A stretch of 64,000 nucleotides of DNA from Liolophura sinensis (lineage: Eukaryota; Mollusca; Polyplacophora; Chitonida; Chitonidae), in the NCBI RefSeq assembly GCF_032854445.1, contig NC_088295.1, positions 17,163,490 to 17,227,489 of the forward strand, written 5' to 3'. The notes under the pieces were generated by a model. That model was not told the DNA's origin. It saw only the letters and a list, made by a program, of their open reading frames with translations, and made no database searches. This document shows positions 1 to 12,631 of the stretch, in pieces. Made by a program: the position numbers and the translations under genes. The number at the start of each line of letters is the position of its first letter. The stretch's first letter is position 1.

Positions 1-92
1 ACAATGTTTAAAGACGGGGCTCGTAACAATTTTCTTGAATCTTCAATTTTCAACAGCAGTAAAGGTTTGTCTTGAATTCATCTCCATTTGTT
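1..92 (+). repeat. 92-nt direct repeat, copy 1 (cut by window edge)
   Basis: The first 92 bases recur without a mismatch at 4,276-4,367, after which the two sequences part. The segment reads into no recognisable protein. It may extend to the left of the window. Perfect identity is unusual here, because most paralogous sequence between 1 and 15,000 has drifted much further. No function is proposed. Confidence 0.9.
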
Positions 93-1154
93 ATAAACAT
101 ATACCATTCATTTATATTACTTAATGATTTCACACTGGGTTGGAATTGGTAAAACAAATGGCAAAATACTCCGTGTGTAGTTGGAAGCCGACGTGTATAG
201 GCTGTTAAAGAAGAAGTATCAAATTTTTAATTAAATTAAGATCTCATTTTGAATCTTATATGTCACAAATTTCTAACCAGTTCGGATTGTTGGACCCCAT
301 ATCCAGATTGCGCAATTGGCAATTCCTGGCTATGTGTTGGCAGATCTGTGGTGTGGGCATGACATAATCACTCGCTCATAATAAACGAAATCACCCTTCT
401 CGGAAATACTTTTTATACAAAAATGACTCCTCTACAAACTTTAACAAGCCCTTATTCCGCGAACATAGGAAATGACTCATACATAGACGGGACAAGAGCA
501 GCCCAAGCGTGATGTATTTTTTCCTGTAATAAAACACAGAAAGATGTCACCACAAAATCTTCGTCCGGCTTCCACTCAGCCTAGCGGCTCTTTCGGAAGA
601 GATTTGGTGGGGGCTTGCTGTAGGAACAGATACAACGGTGTTAATAAAAAAGGAAATGTGGCGAAAGGGTGACTGGCACAATTTCAAAGGCTGCACTCTG
701 TTTGAGGTGGGATCGTGTGAGATTGAGCAGCTTTCAAGCATGATTGGATGGAAGCATAAAGCGGTTATCTATGTTATAGCATATGAATCGGTGATCTCGA
801 CCAGAGCAGTACAGTGATGTCGCTGCTTTGCCCATGAATTTGAACCGAAGTGGAATAACGGATAAGTGAGCAAGGATGCACAATATGCAGAAGTATAGGG
901 ATTTGACAGGTAGAACCAGGATCTAAATAAAGTGCAATGAAATTAAACCACAACTTTACATTTTCACAAGTGTAAGCTGTGTAAATATCAGATACAATGT
1001 TCAAAACAGTCTTTTCGGTAAAACCGTATTTGCCCCCATCATCTCTTCAAAGCTAAACCGAAAATTCATTGCTCGTGCCAAAACCATTCCCTTAAGCTCT
1101 GTACGCAGTTATCATTGCTTTAAGTAGCTAGTCCAAGATAAGAATAGACAAGAA

Positions 1155-1454
1155 TGATCGGACGAATATTTTATTTATTTATTTATTTGATTGGTGTTTT
1201 ACGCCGTACTCAAGAATATTTCACTTATACGACGGCGGCCAGCATTATGGGGGGAGGATACCAGGCATAGCCCTAGGGAAACCCACGACCATCCGCAGGT
1301 TGCTGCCAGACCTTCCCACTTACGGCCGGATAGGAAACCAGCATGAGCTGGACTTGAACTCACAGCGAACGCATTGGTGAGAGGCTTCTGGGTCATTACG
1401 CTGCGCTTGAGCGCTAACCGACTGAGCCTCGGAGGCCCCTGATCAGACGAATAT
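1155..1454 (-). mobile_element. tRNA-derived SINE, near full length, with target-site duplication
   Basis: Read on the minus strand, the element starts with a tRNA-like head near 1,439 (A-box-like GGCTCAGTCGG, B-box-like GTTCAAGTCC), continues through a conserved body (CTGGCCGCCGTCGTATAAG, then GAGTACGGCGTAAAACACC) and ends in a (TAAA)n tail near 1,170-1,190. It is flanked by a direct repeat, TGATCGGACGAATAT at 1,155-1,169 and TGATCAGACGAATAT at 1,440-1,454 (14 of 15 match), as expected for LINE-mediated insertion. This is the most complete copy of the family in the window. The body resembles the Nin-type SINE domain; that name is from memory. Confidence 0.88.
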
Positions 1455-4275
1455 ATACGTATATGTATCAGTGCCATCAGTGAATTTGAGCGATGCATTT
1501 GATGCAACTTTTGGTAAATGAAAACGGAAAAAAATTTTTGCCGATCGACTCTGATGAAATATTGCGCCAATCAGGCGATTTCTGTGCGTTTTGGGTCAGT
1601 GGAGAACATCCCTTGTAGACAAGCCTTATTTGACACCCGCCAGACGTTCAGTGACACGAGAAGAATCTATGTTCCGGCTCATGACAGTAGGGAATCTGAT
1701 TATAGGAGTAAGGTTTTGATAGATCATTTGAGAAAAAACCTTGCCACCAGGGTAACTCACCACGATAAACTGTACCTTATACACTGATGCCGTGCTGACC
1801 ATTTGTGTAATGCTATATCGAGCTTCTGCCATAACAGGGACCATCTTGTTCTGTGCACAAAAAGTGTGGCTTAAATGATACAAACCTTACAGACCCCACA
1901 TAGCCTATGGGTGTGAAATAATCCATGTAATATATTTCAAGCGCATATAACTTCCCAACATGAGATACTAACAGCTGGGAATGATGCTGGTTCAGACTGA
2001 ACCATTTTTACAGCAAGAGATAACTGTTCACAACAGAGGTTGCAAAATGAAGTAGTATATGAAGCTCATTTATATGGTGAGAAAGAAAATTCACCATCTC
2101 GTATGTTTATGCTGTCGAAGTGTCAATTATAAGATTATGGAAAATCTACTTTTACGAATCCTGTTCTGGATGGAATCAAATATTACAGATGTTTTAGTAG
2201 ACCCACCACCCAAGACTGTATATGGGGAGTCTATTGTTGTATTGTTTAACAGCAAGTTCAGCTGACCTTTGGCCAATGTATTTGCTATGCAGCCTGTACT
2301 GCCATCGCTTTGGACATATGACTGATCAAATCATTTACTGTCAACACGACAATTTGTGCATCAGGAGAGTCACTGGGTCGCGCTAAAAACTGAGCGTCAC
2401 TGTGTTATTGTGTAAAACAACCCACGAAAGACCTTATCCAGATTACCCGAATTAAATCAAATATTTTTAAAATCCTTGACACGTGTTAATTGTCGGTATT
2501 TGTACAATAGCTTTGGCTATATCCCACCTTGAGATTCATGTTTTGTGCGTTACGCGATCCCTGATTAAAGTGCTTTAAGCATGCCTAAAACAAAATTTAA
2601 AACCGACAGACAGTCTCTAGCGGAAATCACGGTCTCAGAACAATTTTAAACCACGTCCTCGCTTGAAAAGCATTTGATTCAGGAATTCACTGTTGTTACT
2701 GCACCTGCCGGCTAACTCTTGGAAATTGTTGATATACATTCCATACTTGAAGAACTAATAATTTAACGATTTTAGAATATTCAGTTATGTTTTCCCAGCC
2801 TAGGGTTTGCATAACTAACTGCTAATAGGCAATGTTACACCTTTGCTAAAAAGGTTTGCTTGATATTGTTTTGCATTACTCATCTGCAACAGACTAAACT
2901 ATACTGAACGTAATAAATATAATCAAACCCATCGGATTAGGTACTGAAAAAGTGAACTTCAGTCTGAATTGCTTGGACAATTGCATGCCAAACAGACTTC
3001 TCTAACATCAGAGTGTGAGGGAAAAAGCTCTGATGACGCAGTTCTTTTCTGCTATAAAATATAGATAGACGTCACCAGGAAATCTTTGTCCGCCTTTCTC
3101 AAAAGCTACAGGCATTTTCGGATGAGGAAAAAAATCGTGGAAGCTGCCGACAAGATCTGACACGCGAAATGCCCGCAGCTGTCGACCGGCCTGGTTTTTT
3201 TTTTAACCTGCTAGTCTGGAGACATGCCGATAAATAGAGCGGTACAGATTGCTGAAATGGTGGGCAGTCATATCTGATGGCGAATAAACTTGTAAAGTCA
3301 GATATGATGGGGTATGCTTTATTTAGCAGAAGCGTGATTTAGAAATTTCAATAAAGATTTGAGAGTTAGACGTAGCTGGGTTAATTAAAGAGGACTATAC
3401 ACTTTTTCAAGTAGGACAGTGTCAAGTGTAAGTTTCCAAGCATGATTGAATGGAAACACAAAGCGGTTATCTATGTTATAACACATGGAAGGGTAAGAAG
3501 CCTGGATTAGCTGAAGTTTATCTGTCTTAAGCAGTCGTCCATGTTCCTAACATGTTTCTGGCCCAGGCGTATTTCCGATTGCTCAGCGCTCTCTTTGGTT
3601 TATGTTAATATCAAACAGGTATAAGAGTAATAAGGTAGTTTTGATGCTTGTTGAAATATGATACGTTCGATTTCGCAAAAGTTGCAGTATTTTGACTTAT
3701 TTCTGAGTCATTTCATTTGATATGAGAGATTTAATTTAGAAATGTTCACATACACGACATGTCAACAAAAATGCTGAAACTGTTGTCTTAAATGAAAATG
3801 AGTGATTCCAGATCAGTCAGGTATAATAAACTGCCTAGTGTAGTTAACATAGCTGTATTCCTGGGTTAAGCGATGGTGCGATCGTGGAAAAAGTTGGTCC
3901 TCCGTCTTTGACATTGGGTATTGTTTTAATGCATTGCATACTTGAGGAAAGCGTGGTACATGTTATACTGGTTTGAGGACAAGAATAAATACTGTTCAGG
4001 AACCGAGGTTAAATTTGTCAGGAATTGATAAAGTTCACTTAGACTGTGATTGATTTGAGTGAATGGTGTTTTATAATCGGTGACTTCCATTACATGTCCA
4101 GAAGTTTAAATGAGAGAGGTTAACGTGGCGTGGTATACAGTTGGTATCTTGCGTGGAGTGGCAAAAAGGCAAATATAGTCGACTTACTGGATATATTCTT
4201 TAATAATGACACTAACAAAATTGAATGTTATTTTTAAAATGTAGGTCAGACAATGAGAAATAAAAAAAAATTAAT

Positions 4276-4367
4276 ACAATGTTTAAAGACGGGGCTCGTA
4301 ACAATTTTCTTGAATCTTCAATTTTCAACAGCAGTAAAGGTTTGTCTTGAATTCATCTCCATTTGTT
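4276..4367 (+). repeat. 92-nt direct repeat, copy 2
   Basis: Identical to positions 1-92. Here it is followed by about 75 bases of other sequence and then the degenerate edge of the 47-bp minisatellite. A 25 to 27-nt piece around ACAATGTTTAAAGACGGG is also found on the minus strand near 24,300-24,330, at the 3' edge of a decayed Gypsy element. Confidence 0.88.
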
Positions 4368-4439
4368 CAAGTACAGATGCAACTAAAGATGAGAGGGTGC
4401 CGGCCATGGAAACTCCCCATGTAACTCCAAATGTCGGAC

Positions 4440-7350
4440 CTTTAGAGTGGACAGCCACGAACTTGGCAAACCTCTAGACCAGACAGCCACGTACCTGACA
4501 ATGTTCCAGATCTCGGAACTTTAGACGGGACAGGCACATACCTAGCCATTCTCCAGCTGTCGAACATGTAGACAAGATAGCCACGTACCTGACAATCCTC
4601 CAGATGTCAGACCTGTAGACAAGACAGTCACGTACCTGACAATCTTCCAGATGTCGGACCTGTAGACAAGACAGCCACGTACCTGACAATCCTCCAGATG
4701 TCAGACCTGTAGACAAGATAGTCACATACCTGACAATCCTCCAGATGTCAGACCTGTAGACAACACAGTCACGTACCTGACAATCTTCCAGATGTCGGAC
4801 CGGTAGACAAGACAGTCACGTACCTGACAATCCTCCAGATGTCGGACCTGTAGACAAGACAGCCACGTACCTGACAATCCTCCAGATGTCGGACCTGTAG
4901 ACAAGACAGTCACGTACCTGACAATCCTCCAGATGTCAGACCTGTAGACAAGACAGCCACGTACCTGACAATCCTCCAGATGTCGGACCTGTAGACAAGA
5001 CAGTCACGTACCTGACAATCCTTCAGATGTCAGACCTGTAGACAAGACAGTCACGTACCTGACAATCCTCCAGATGTCAAACCTGTAGACAAGACAGTCA
5101 CGTACCTGACAATCTTCTAGATGTCAGACCTGTAGACAAGACAGCCACGTAACTGACAATCCTCCAGATGTCAGACCTGTAGACAACACAGTCACGTACC
5201 TGACAATCCTTCAGATGTAGACAGCACAGCCACGTACCTGACAATCCTCCAGATGTCAGACCTGTAGACAAGACAGCCACGTACCTGACAATCCTCCAGA
5301 TGTCGGACCTGTAGACAAGACAGTCACGTACCTGACAATCCTCCAGATATCAGACCTGTAGACAAAACAGTCACGTACCTGACAATCCTCCAGATGTCGG
5401 ACCTGTAGACAAGACAGTCACGTACCTGACAATCTTCTAGATGTCGGATCTGTAGACAGGAGATCCACGTAAATGACAATCCTCCAGGTGTCGGACCTGT
5501 AGACAAGACAGTCACGTACCTGACAATCTTCTAGATGTCGGATCTGTAGACAGGAGATCCACGTAAATGACAATCCTCCAGATGTCAGACCTGTAGACAA
5601 GACAGTCACGTACCTGACAATCTTCTAAATGTCGGTCCTGTAGACAAGACAGCCACGTACCTGACAATCCTTCAGATGTCAGACCTGTAGACAAGACAGT
5701 CACATACCTAACAATCCTCCAGATGTCAGACCTGTAGGCAAGATAGCCACGTACCTGACAATCCTCCAGATGTCAGACCTGTAGACAAGACAGTCACTTA
5801 CCTAACAATCCTCCATATGTCAGACCTGTAGGCAAGATAGCCACGTACCTGACAATCCTCCAGATGTCAGACCTGTAGACAAGATAGCTACGTACCTGAC
5901 AATCCTCCAGATGTCAGACCTGTAAACAAGACAGTCACGTACCTGACAATCTTCTAGATGTCGGATCTGTAGACAAGACAGCCACGTAACTGACAATCCT
6001 CCAGATGTCAGACCTGTAGACAAGATAGCTACGTACCTGACAATCCTCCAGATGTCAGACCTGTAGACAAGACAGTCACGTACCTGACAATCTTCTAAAT
6101 GTCGGTCCTGTAGACAAGACAGCCACGCACCTGACAATCCTTCAGATGTCAGACCTGTAGACAAGACAGTCACTTACCTGACAATCCTCCAGATGTCAGA
6201 CCTGTAGGCAAGATAGCCACGTACCTGACAATCATCCAGATGTCAGACCTGTAGACAAGATAGCTACTTACCTGACAATCCTCCAGATGTCAGACCTGTA
6301 AACAAGACAGTCACGTACCTGACAATCTTTTAGATGTCGGACCTGTAGGCAAGATAGCCACGTACCTGACAATCCTCCAGATATCAGACCTGTAGACAAG
6401 ATAGCCACGTACCTGACAATCCTCCAGATGTCAGACCTGTAGACAAGACGGTCACGTACCTGACAATCCTCCAGGTGTCGGACCTGTAGACAACACAGTC
6501 ACGTACCTAACAATCCTCCAGATGTCGGTCCTGTAGACAAGACAGCCACGCACCTGACAATCCTTCCGATGTCAGACCTGTAGACAAGACAGTCACGTAC
6601 CTGACAATCCTCCAGATGTCAGACCTGTAGGCAAGATAGCCACGTACCTGACAATCCTCCAGATGTCAGACCTGTAGACAAGACAGTCACTTACCTAACA
6701 ATCCTCCAGATGTCAGACCTGTAGGCAAGATAGCCACGCACCTGACAATCCTCCAGATGTCAGACCTGTAGACAAGATAGCTACGTACCTGACAATCCTC
6801 CAGATGTCAGACCTGTAAACAAGACAGTCACGTACCTGACAATCTTCTAGATGTCGGATCTGTAGACAAGACAGCCACGTAACTGACAATCCTCCAGATG
6901 TCAGACCTGTAGACAAGACAGTCACGTACCTGACAATCTTCTAAATGTCGGTCCTGTAGACAAGACAGCCACGCACCTGACAATCCTTCAGATGTCAGAC
7001 CTGTAGACAAGACAGTCACTTACCTGACAATCCTCCAGATGTCAGACCTGTAAACAAGACAGTCACGTACCTGACAATCCTCCAGATGTCAGACCTGTAA
7101 ACAAGACAGTCACGTACCTGACAATCTTTTAGATGTCGGACCTGTAGGCAAGATAGCCACGTACCTGACAATCCTCCAGATATCAGACCTGTAGACAAGA
7201 TAGCCACGTACCTGACAATCCTCCAGATGTCGGACCTGTAGACAAGACGTACCTTTACACGAGACAGCCACGTACCCGACAAGCCTCTAGATTTCAGACC
7301 TTTACACGAGACAGTCACGTACCCGACAAACCTCCAGATGTCCGACCTTT
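4440..7350. repeat. 47-bp minisatellite, about 60 copies, with higher-order structure
   Basis: A head-to-tail array whose unit is CCTGACAATCCTCCAGATGT followed by CAGACCTGTAGACAAGACAG and TCACGTA, 47 bp in all. Recurring variants (TCTTCTAGATGTCGG, GGCAAGATAGCC, ACTTACCTAACAATC) mark unit types. The variant CAGTCACTTACCTAACAATC begins at 5,791 and again at 6,684, exactly 893 bp or 19 units apart. Neighbouring markers recur at 18 and 17 units, so a block of roughly 900 bp was duplicated within the array and then lost single units. Both edges are degenerate and contain a CCTTTACACGAGACAG form shared with 14,834-15,115. Minus-strand ORFs across the array are by-products, since 47 is not a multiple of three. 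Confidence 0.95.
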
Positions 7351-8799
7351 AGACGGGGACTATTATTCCTCCATAAAACCCATTTGTTAATTGCGAAGCG
7401 ATCATTCTTGATGCGTTGATTAGCGCTCCGTTGTAAGTAGAATTGAATTAAAAAAGTGTCCATTTTGCTGTTTGTGGATTGTTATGTTGATATGAAATAT
7501 GTAACACTTTTTCAGGTTTTCATTGGCCTGTATAACCATGCACAGATGCCCTCTGTGTTCCTGACATGACTGAATACTAAACAGCTTATTGTAAATGTTT
7601 ATCGATTATTTCCTTTGTATTAATTTAATATTAATTAATTCTGGGCATTTTTCCCTGTTTTTCATGGCGTCGTTTAGAGCACGCATGGTGAACCTGCTTT
7701 CAACATGCAGAAATACATCTTTGCTGCAAAATGAGGTTACGCGTTCTTGAAAACTACAGATTTAATGATTCCAATCTAAACATTAAATTAAAAAACCTGA
7801 ATGAACGAAATGCAAAAGAAGTTCACAGAAGAAAGTCTAATACACCATGCCATCTCACATTTCGGCTAGACCCTGTACCGTTTGGTTTTGACTAATTCCA
7901 AATTAAAAAATGGGTTTTAAAGGAAGGTTTGTGTTTGTATTTTTTGAAGTATTTGTCATAACAGTACTGCTACTATTATATTCATGGGTTTGAACTAGCG
8001 CGTAAGCAAGCTACCGTTATAAAAAAGATAACACAATTCAGTCTTAAAAAGCTGATCACAATTTACTTATTTTTCTGAAATCACCAGGAAAGTAAAATAA
8101 AAACAGTTCACATTATTCAAACCGCACTTTTACATTAAAACATGTGCTGTAAATATCGTTTACTGAGTTGACACTGATTTCGGTATCGCCGTAGGCCCCA
8201 TCGTTTTCGAAAATGGCGCGAGCTAAATCTTAACTAAAGTTAAATAAAGTTAAATAGATTAGGAATGTTTTATGGGGATTATTTTTTTCTTTTATACCTT
8301 AATTGGCTTTCTGTGGCCTTATAGTGCTGGTTTAGACTAAATGATGGCCATTGAGGTGATTTAGCAGGGCATTTACACAATACTCACAGTTATCAAGAAT
8401 AAACTTTTGAAACCGTTACCTAAAAAATGAAGTCCGAAGAACAGTTAAAATGTGTGAGTAATGAATTGAAAAATAGATTCAGAGGCGTCAGTTTCTTTTC
8501 GCCTGACGTTTGTCATAATTATGATGAGCAGTCGTTAGGGAGAACTCTCTAATCTTTAGTTTTATATCTGTGCGAGACAGATGAACTGGAGTTAATCGTT
8601 CTCGGTTTCTTAATCTTATCTGTGGCTCGATATTGATAAAGAGATAATGATCTCTGAAACAAATATTCTGGAAAAAATATCAATGAATACAAATCAGTAG
8701 GTGTGATATATAATAGCACTGGTAGCGTGAGGAAATGTGGATTAAAACAATGATTATGGCTAGTTATAAATGTTGCTATGAATGTCTGTGTGTATAAAA
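7351..8799. repeat. Gene-free stretch with diverged paralogous segments
   Basis: I find no gene here. Positions 7,430-7,560 match 15,225-15,360, the sequence downstream of the small sister minisatellite. Positions 8,100-8,220 (CGGTATCGCCGTAGGCCCCAT) and 8,470-8,600 (GATGAGCAGTCGTTAGGGAGA) match 10,460-10,590 and 11,030-11,130. The rest is AT-rich and unrecognised. Confidence 0.55.
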
Positions 8800-8940
8800 A
8801 GACATTCGTATACCTGTCGACAACCAATATGGACGTCCCAGGTCAATAAGCGCAAGGCCAATACCCAAAACGACGTTTAACACAAACCAGCAAAGAGCTA
8901 AGAAAGTACAAAACTAGGACAGAATCATACAAAGAGAAGC
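8800..8940 (-). repeat. Inverted copy of a dispersed segment (R1)
   Basis: Read on the minus strand this resembles 51,340-51,490 (shared landmarks TTTTGTACTTT, CTTTCTTAG, CGTCGTTTTGGG, ATTGGCCTTGCG, TATTGACCTGG). Weaker relatives lie at 35,875-35,990 and 52,600-52,740, and a short one at 10,938-10,975. The other copies are on the plus strand, so this one is inverted. An open frame runs through two of the copies, but differences fall at replacement and silent positions alike, so I do not call it coding. Confidence 0.6.
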
Positions 8941-11280
8941 TGTCAAATGTTCTCATTGATTTTGTAAAGTGAATTTTGTACAGGACTTGTGATGCTGATA
9001 TATTGGGACAATTTTATTATCTATAAATATCTGTGGCAGTTGAAAGTAAGCACGTCGGGCTCTTGTGAAAGTGTTAAAAGAATGGCAAATATTGTATGTG
9101 TACTTGGAAGTAGACGTGTGCAGATGGGTGATTAAATTAAGAACTCATTTTCAAACTTGTCTCACGTCACAAATTCCTAACCAAATCATATTCTTGATGC
9201 CCATACCCGGAATGCGTAATCGACAATTCCTCGCCATGTGGTGACAGATCTGTGGCCTCGGCATGACATAATCGCCCTGTCAAAATAAACGAAACCACCG
9301 TTCTCGGAAACACTTGTAGGAAAACTCTACCTCCGCAAATTTGACAAGCTCCTGTTCCCCACACATACAGAGGTAGGGTAAGAGTAGTTCAAGCTGATCA
9401 AAGGATGATCGAGTCTTTTTCTCAAATAACATATAGAAAGATGTGACCTCGAAATCTTTGTCCTGCTTCCACTCAGCCTACCACCCTTTTCAGAAGAGAA
9501 AATATCTGCCAAGATGTGACATGCGAAATTCCAGCAGCTGTTGTGGTATTTGTTTTTTTGTTTATCCCCGACTTTTGACGGTTAAATGTGATGATAACCA
9601 GATAAAATTAGATATGGTGGTGTATTTTTTTTTAGCAGAAGCGTGATTTGGAATTTTCAATAGAGATTTGAGAGGTTTGCTGTAGGAACAGATATAGCGC
9701 GGTTAATAAAAGAGGAAACATGGCGTAGAACTGACCGGGACAATTTCAAAGGCAACACTCTGTTTGAGGTAAGGATTATGTCAGATTGGACAGCTTTCCT
9801 GCACAGATGGATGGAAACATAAAGCTATTATCTATGTTAAAACATATGGATCGGTTTGTAGCCTAAATTACTTGATTGGCACACTGGATTTATTTGTGTG
9901 TCCACGTTCCTAAAAGTTACGTTTTCAGGCCCTGATGTGCGGCTAATTGCTCACGACATTGCTCTTTTTTTTGAACAACAAAATCAAACGCAGATCATGT
10001 CTTTTGCTGTTAATGTCAGTGAGATAATGGATGGCAACGTTGTAAGTTTTATAAAACCTAGTCAATTCTAGTTAACATGAACGGCTTAGGTGGCGTTGTG
10101 GGACCAGCGTTTTTCTCGTAAACAATAGAGCTGGGTTTCACTGCCGAATCAGGCGATACCGAAGATTTTAACATGTGTAGTTTTGGCACTACCTCTCTTG
10201 GCAGCCAGCAAAAGAGGAATAGGCGAAATACTGGTCGACCGGTGTCAGTATAATGTGACTTGTTGTCTACAGCATGGCGTTTCTGTCTGGCAGTACTGTA
10301 TGCATCGCTTTAAGTTCTTTCATATAGATGGTGGCTTTTTGGACTGCTTAGAAATTAATAATGCATTAGAAACGCAAATGTCTGTTTTTGCGTTTCCGTG
10401 GATTAAAACCAGAGTGGAATAGCTAGGATGGTCTTAAAAAGGAACACAATATACGTAAAGTGCAATGAAATTAAACCACTTTACATTTCCGCAAGTGTAA
10501 GCTGTGTAAATACCAGATACAATGTTGGAGACAGTGTTTTTGGTATTGCCGTAGGCTCCCATCATCTCTGCAAAGCTAATCCGAAAATTCATTGCTCGTG
10601 TAAAAGTCATTCTCTCAAGCTGTCTACACAAGATGGATGGGGCACTGCTAAGACTGTTTTATGAGGATTGCTTATCGTTATTTTCTGTTATGCCTTGAAA
10701 ATGTCTTTGTGGGACATTGCATTTCTGGTTTAGACCAGAACATGTGAACCCAAGTTTTGAGGTGATTGTAAAGCATATCCTATTTTCGACAATGCCTACA
10801 GTATTTTTGTAAATTTGTGATCATGAAGTAATCCCAGGAATTTTCTTCTCTCATTGGAAACCTGAGAAACTGCTATCTGAAAACATAGCGTGATCTGGTA
10901 GACGAAGTTCTCTGCCAAATAGTCTTCCGTGCTCTTTTCGTACTTTATATACTTTCTTAGTTCTTTGGAATTATGTGAGTCTTGGTATTAATTAAATCAC
11001 TGACCAAATTGGAAAAAGGCAGCATAGTGTTGAATTTATTTCGCCTAAATTTGACCATAATCGCGATGAGCAGTTGTTCGGGAGAAACACCACCTATTTC
11101 TTTTGTTTTATAACTGCGGGACACAATGGATGGGTGTTAACCTATACCAGGTTGAAATAGATTTGACAGCAAATCATTTGAAAAGGACATCGTCAAATCT
11201 TTATAATAAAAAATTATAGACAAATTTATTATTATCTACCTGACATAGTAGATCTTCAGGCCGCTTCGACACACCATGAT

Positions 11281-11440
11281 TGAATATATGTATTTATTTA
11301 CTTGATTTAGGTTTTACGCCGTACTCAAGAATATTTCACTTATACGACGGCGGCCAGCATTATGGTGGGAGAAAACCGGGCAGACTTCGGGTAAAACCCA
11401 CAACTATCCGCATGTTGCTGTGAGACCTGAATATATGCAT
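11281..11440 (-). mobile_element. SINE, 5'-truncated, with target-site duplication
   Basis: Minus-strand copy of the tRNA-derived SINE lacking its tRNA head: tail near 11,294, conserved GTACGGCGTAAAAC and CTGGCCGCCGTCG body, breaking off at about 11,427. The flanks TGAATATATGTAT (11,281-11,293) and TGAATATATGCAT (11,428-11,440) match at 12 of 13 positions. Loss of the head with an intact duplication is the usual mark of incomplete reverse transcription. Confidence 0.85.
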
Positions 11441-12400
11441 GAACTGATGATAATGACTCACTATTGGTACTGCTACACTTTGAATAACTTTATTTTGGTT
11501 TCGGACTTTGGAATGTACGTAGATTTAATACTGTCAGCGAATTATACAATAAATCCGTACAACAGCAGCAGGGTAGGACTTGTGATACTCATATGCAGAC
11601 AACTTTAGTCGTGTCAGTGTTGAATAATTCTCAAGAGGAATGAGCATTGCAGAAATGTTGTGACTTAAGATTTCTCAAGGCGATTATCATTTGAAAAGGA
11701 AGTTCAGGGGATAGAAAGAATGGCCGGACAAATATACACTCTGTATCAAGGCCATCGGCTTGCCAACTAGTCTGTTGACGCTGGCCATGTCGGAAAAAGT
11801 GAACCTAAGCGATAAATTTGTTGCTGCGTTATAGCCATACTGATTCCAAGTTGTTTCTAAATAAAAACAAAAAAAAAACTGTTCACCGTTGGAGATGGTT
11901 GAAATATTTCAGAGATCAGGCGTTTTCTGTGTGTTTTGGGTCAGTGGAGAACATCCTTAGTTCACACGTCTAATATGACGCCCGCTGGACGTTCAGTGGC
12001 AGTGAAAGAGTCTATGTTCCGACTCATTACAGTAGGAAATCTGTTTACAGGAGTAGATAGTGAGGTCTCGATAGACTGTGAGGAAAAAAATGCCGCCAGG
12101 GCATCACGCCGGGACAAGCTATACCTGATAAGTACATTTATTTCTGTCAGTGCTGACCATTTGTGTAATGCTATATCGAGTTCTACCATACTGGGACCAT
12201 CTTGTTCTGTATATATAAGAGCTGATCACCGAGGGTGTGGGCTTAAATGATATAAACCGTACATACCCCAAACAGCCTTCGGCTAGACGTAGATGAATCT
12301 TTATGTGGATGGAATCAAATATTACAGATGTTTTCGTATACCCACCACACAGGACTGTGTATGTACTATGTAAAGCCCTGTAGCTTAAGGGTAAGTTTAT

Positions 12401-12631
12401 TATTTAGTTGTTTTATTTTGATTGGTGTTTTACGCCGTACTCAAGAATATTTCACTTATACGACGGCGGCCAGCATTATTTTGGGAGGAAACCGGGCAGA
12501 TTCCGGGTGGAAACCCAAGACAATCCACAGGTTGCTAAAAGACCTTCCCACGTACGGCCGGATAGGAAGCCAGCATGAGCTGGACTTGAACTCACAGCGA
12601 CCGCATTGCAGGCTGCCTGGGTAGGCCCACG
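12401..12631 (-). mobile_element. SINE, head partly lost
   Basis: Minus-strand SINE with tail near 12,410, complete central body and B-box-like GTTCAAGTCC, but the part that would hold the A box is missing or rearranged (ends near 12,630). AAGTTTA on both sides (near 12,393 and 12,634) may be a short target duplication. Confidence 0.8.

Larger units (their letters stand above)
150..4439. repeat. Diverged duplicated unit X1 (two related halves), no gene seen
   Basis: Apart from one SINE I see no gene here. The stretch is paralogous to about 9,050-14,735: the segments near 300-420 and 9,180-9,310, 940-1,060 and 10,480-10,600, 1,560-1,880 and 11,915-12,240, and 2,590-2,700 and 13,010-13,110 match recognisably in the same order. 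X1 also repeats itself: the segment beginning near 545 (ATGTCACCACAAAATC) returns near 3,065, and the one near 735 (CAAGCATGATTGGATGGAA) near 3,435. The same two landmarks occur near 9,435/13,220 and 9,790/13,635 in X2, so four half-units exist. ORFs here are short, not conserved between copies, and read as chance. Confidence 0.7.

Noticed and set aside
4474-7318. Family of minus-strand ORFs with TVLSTGLTSGGLSGTW-type repeats
   Set aside because: They are translations of the 47-bp minisatellite. The period is not a multiple of three, so all frames cycle and stay open by composition.
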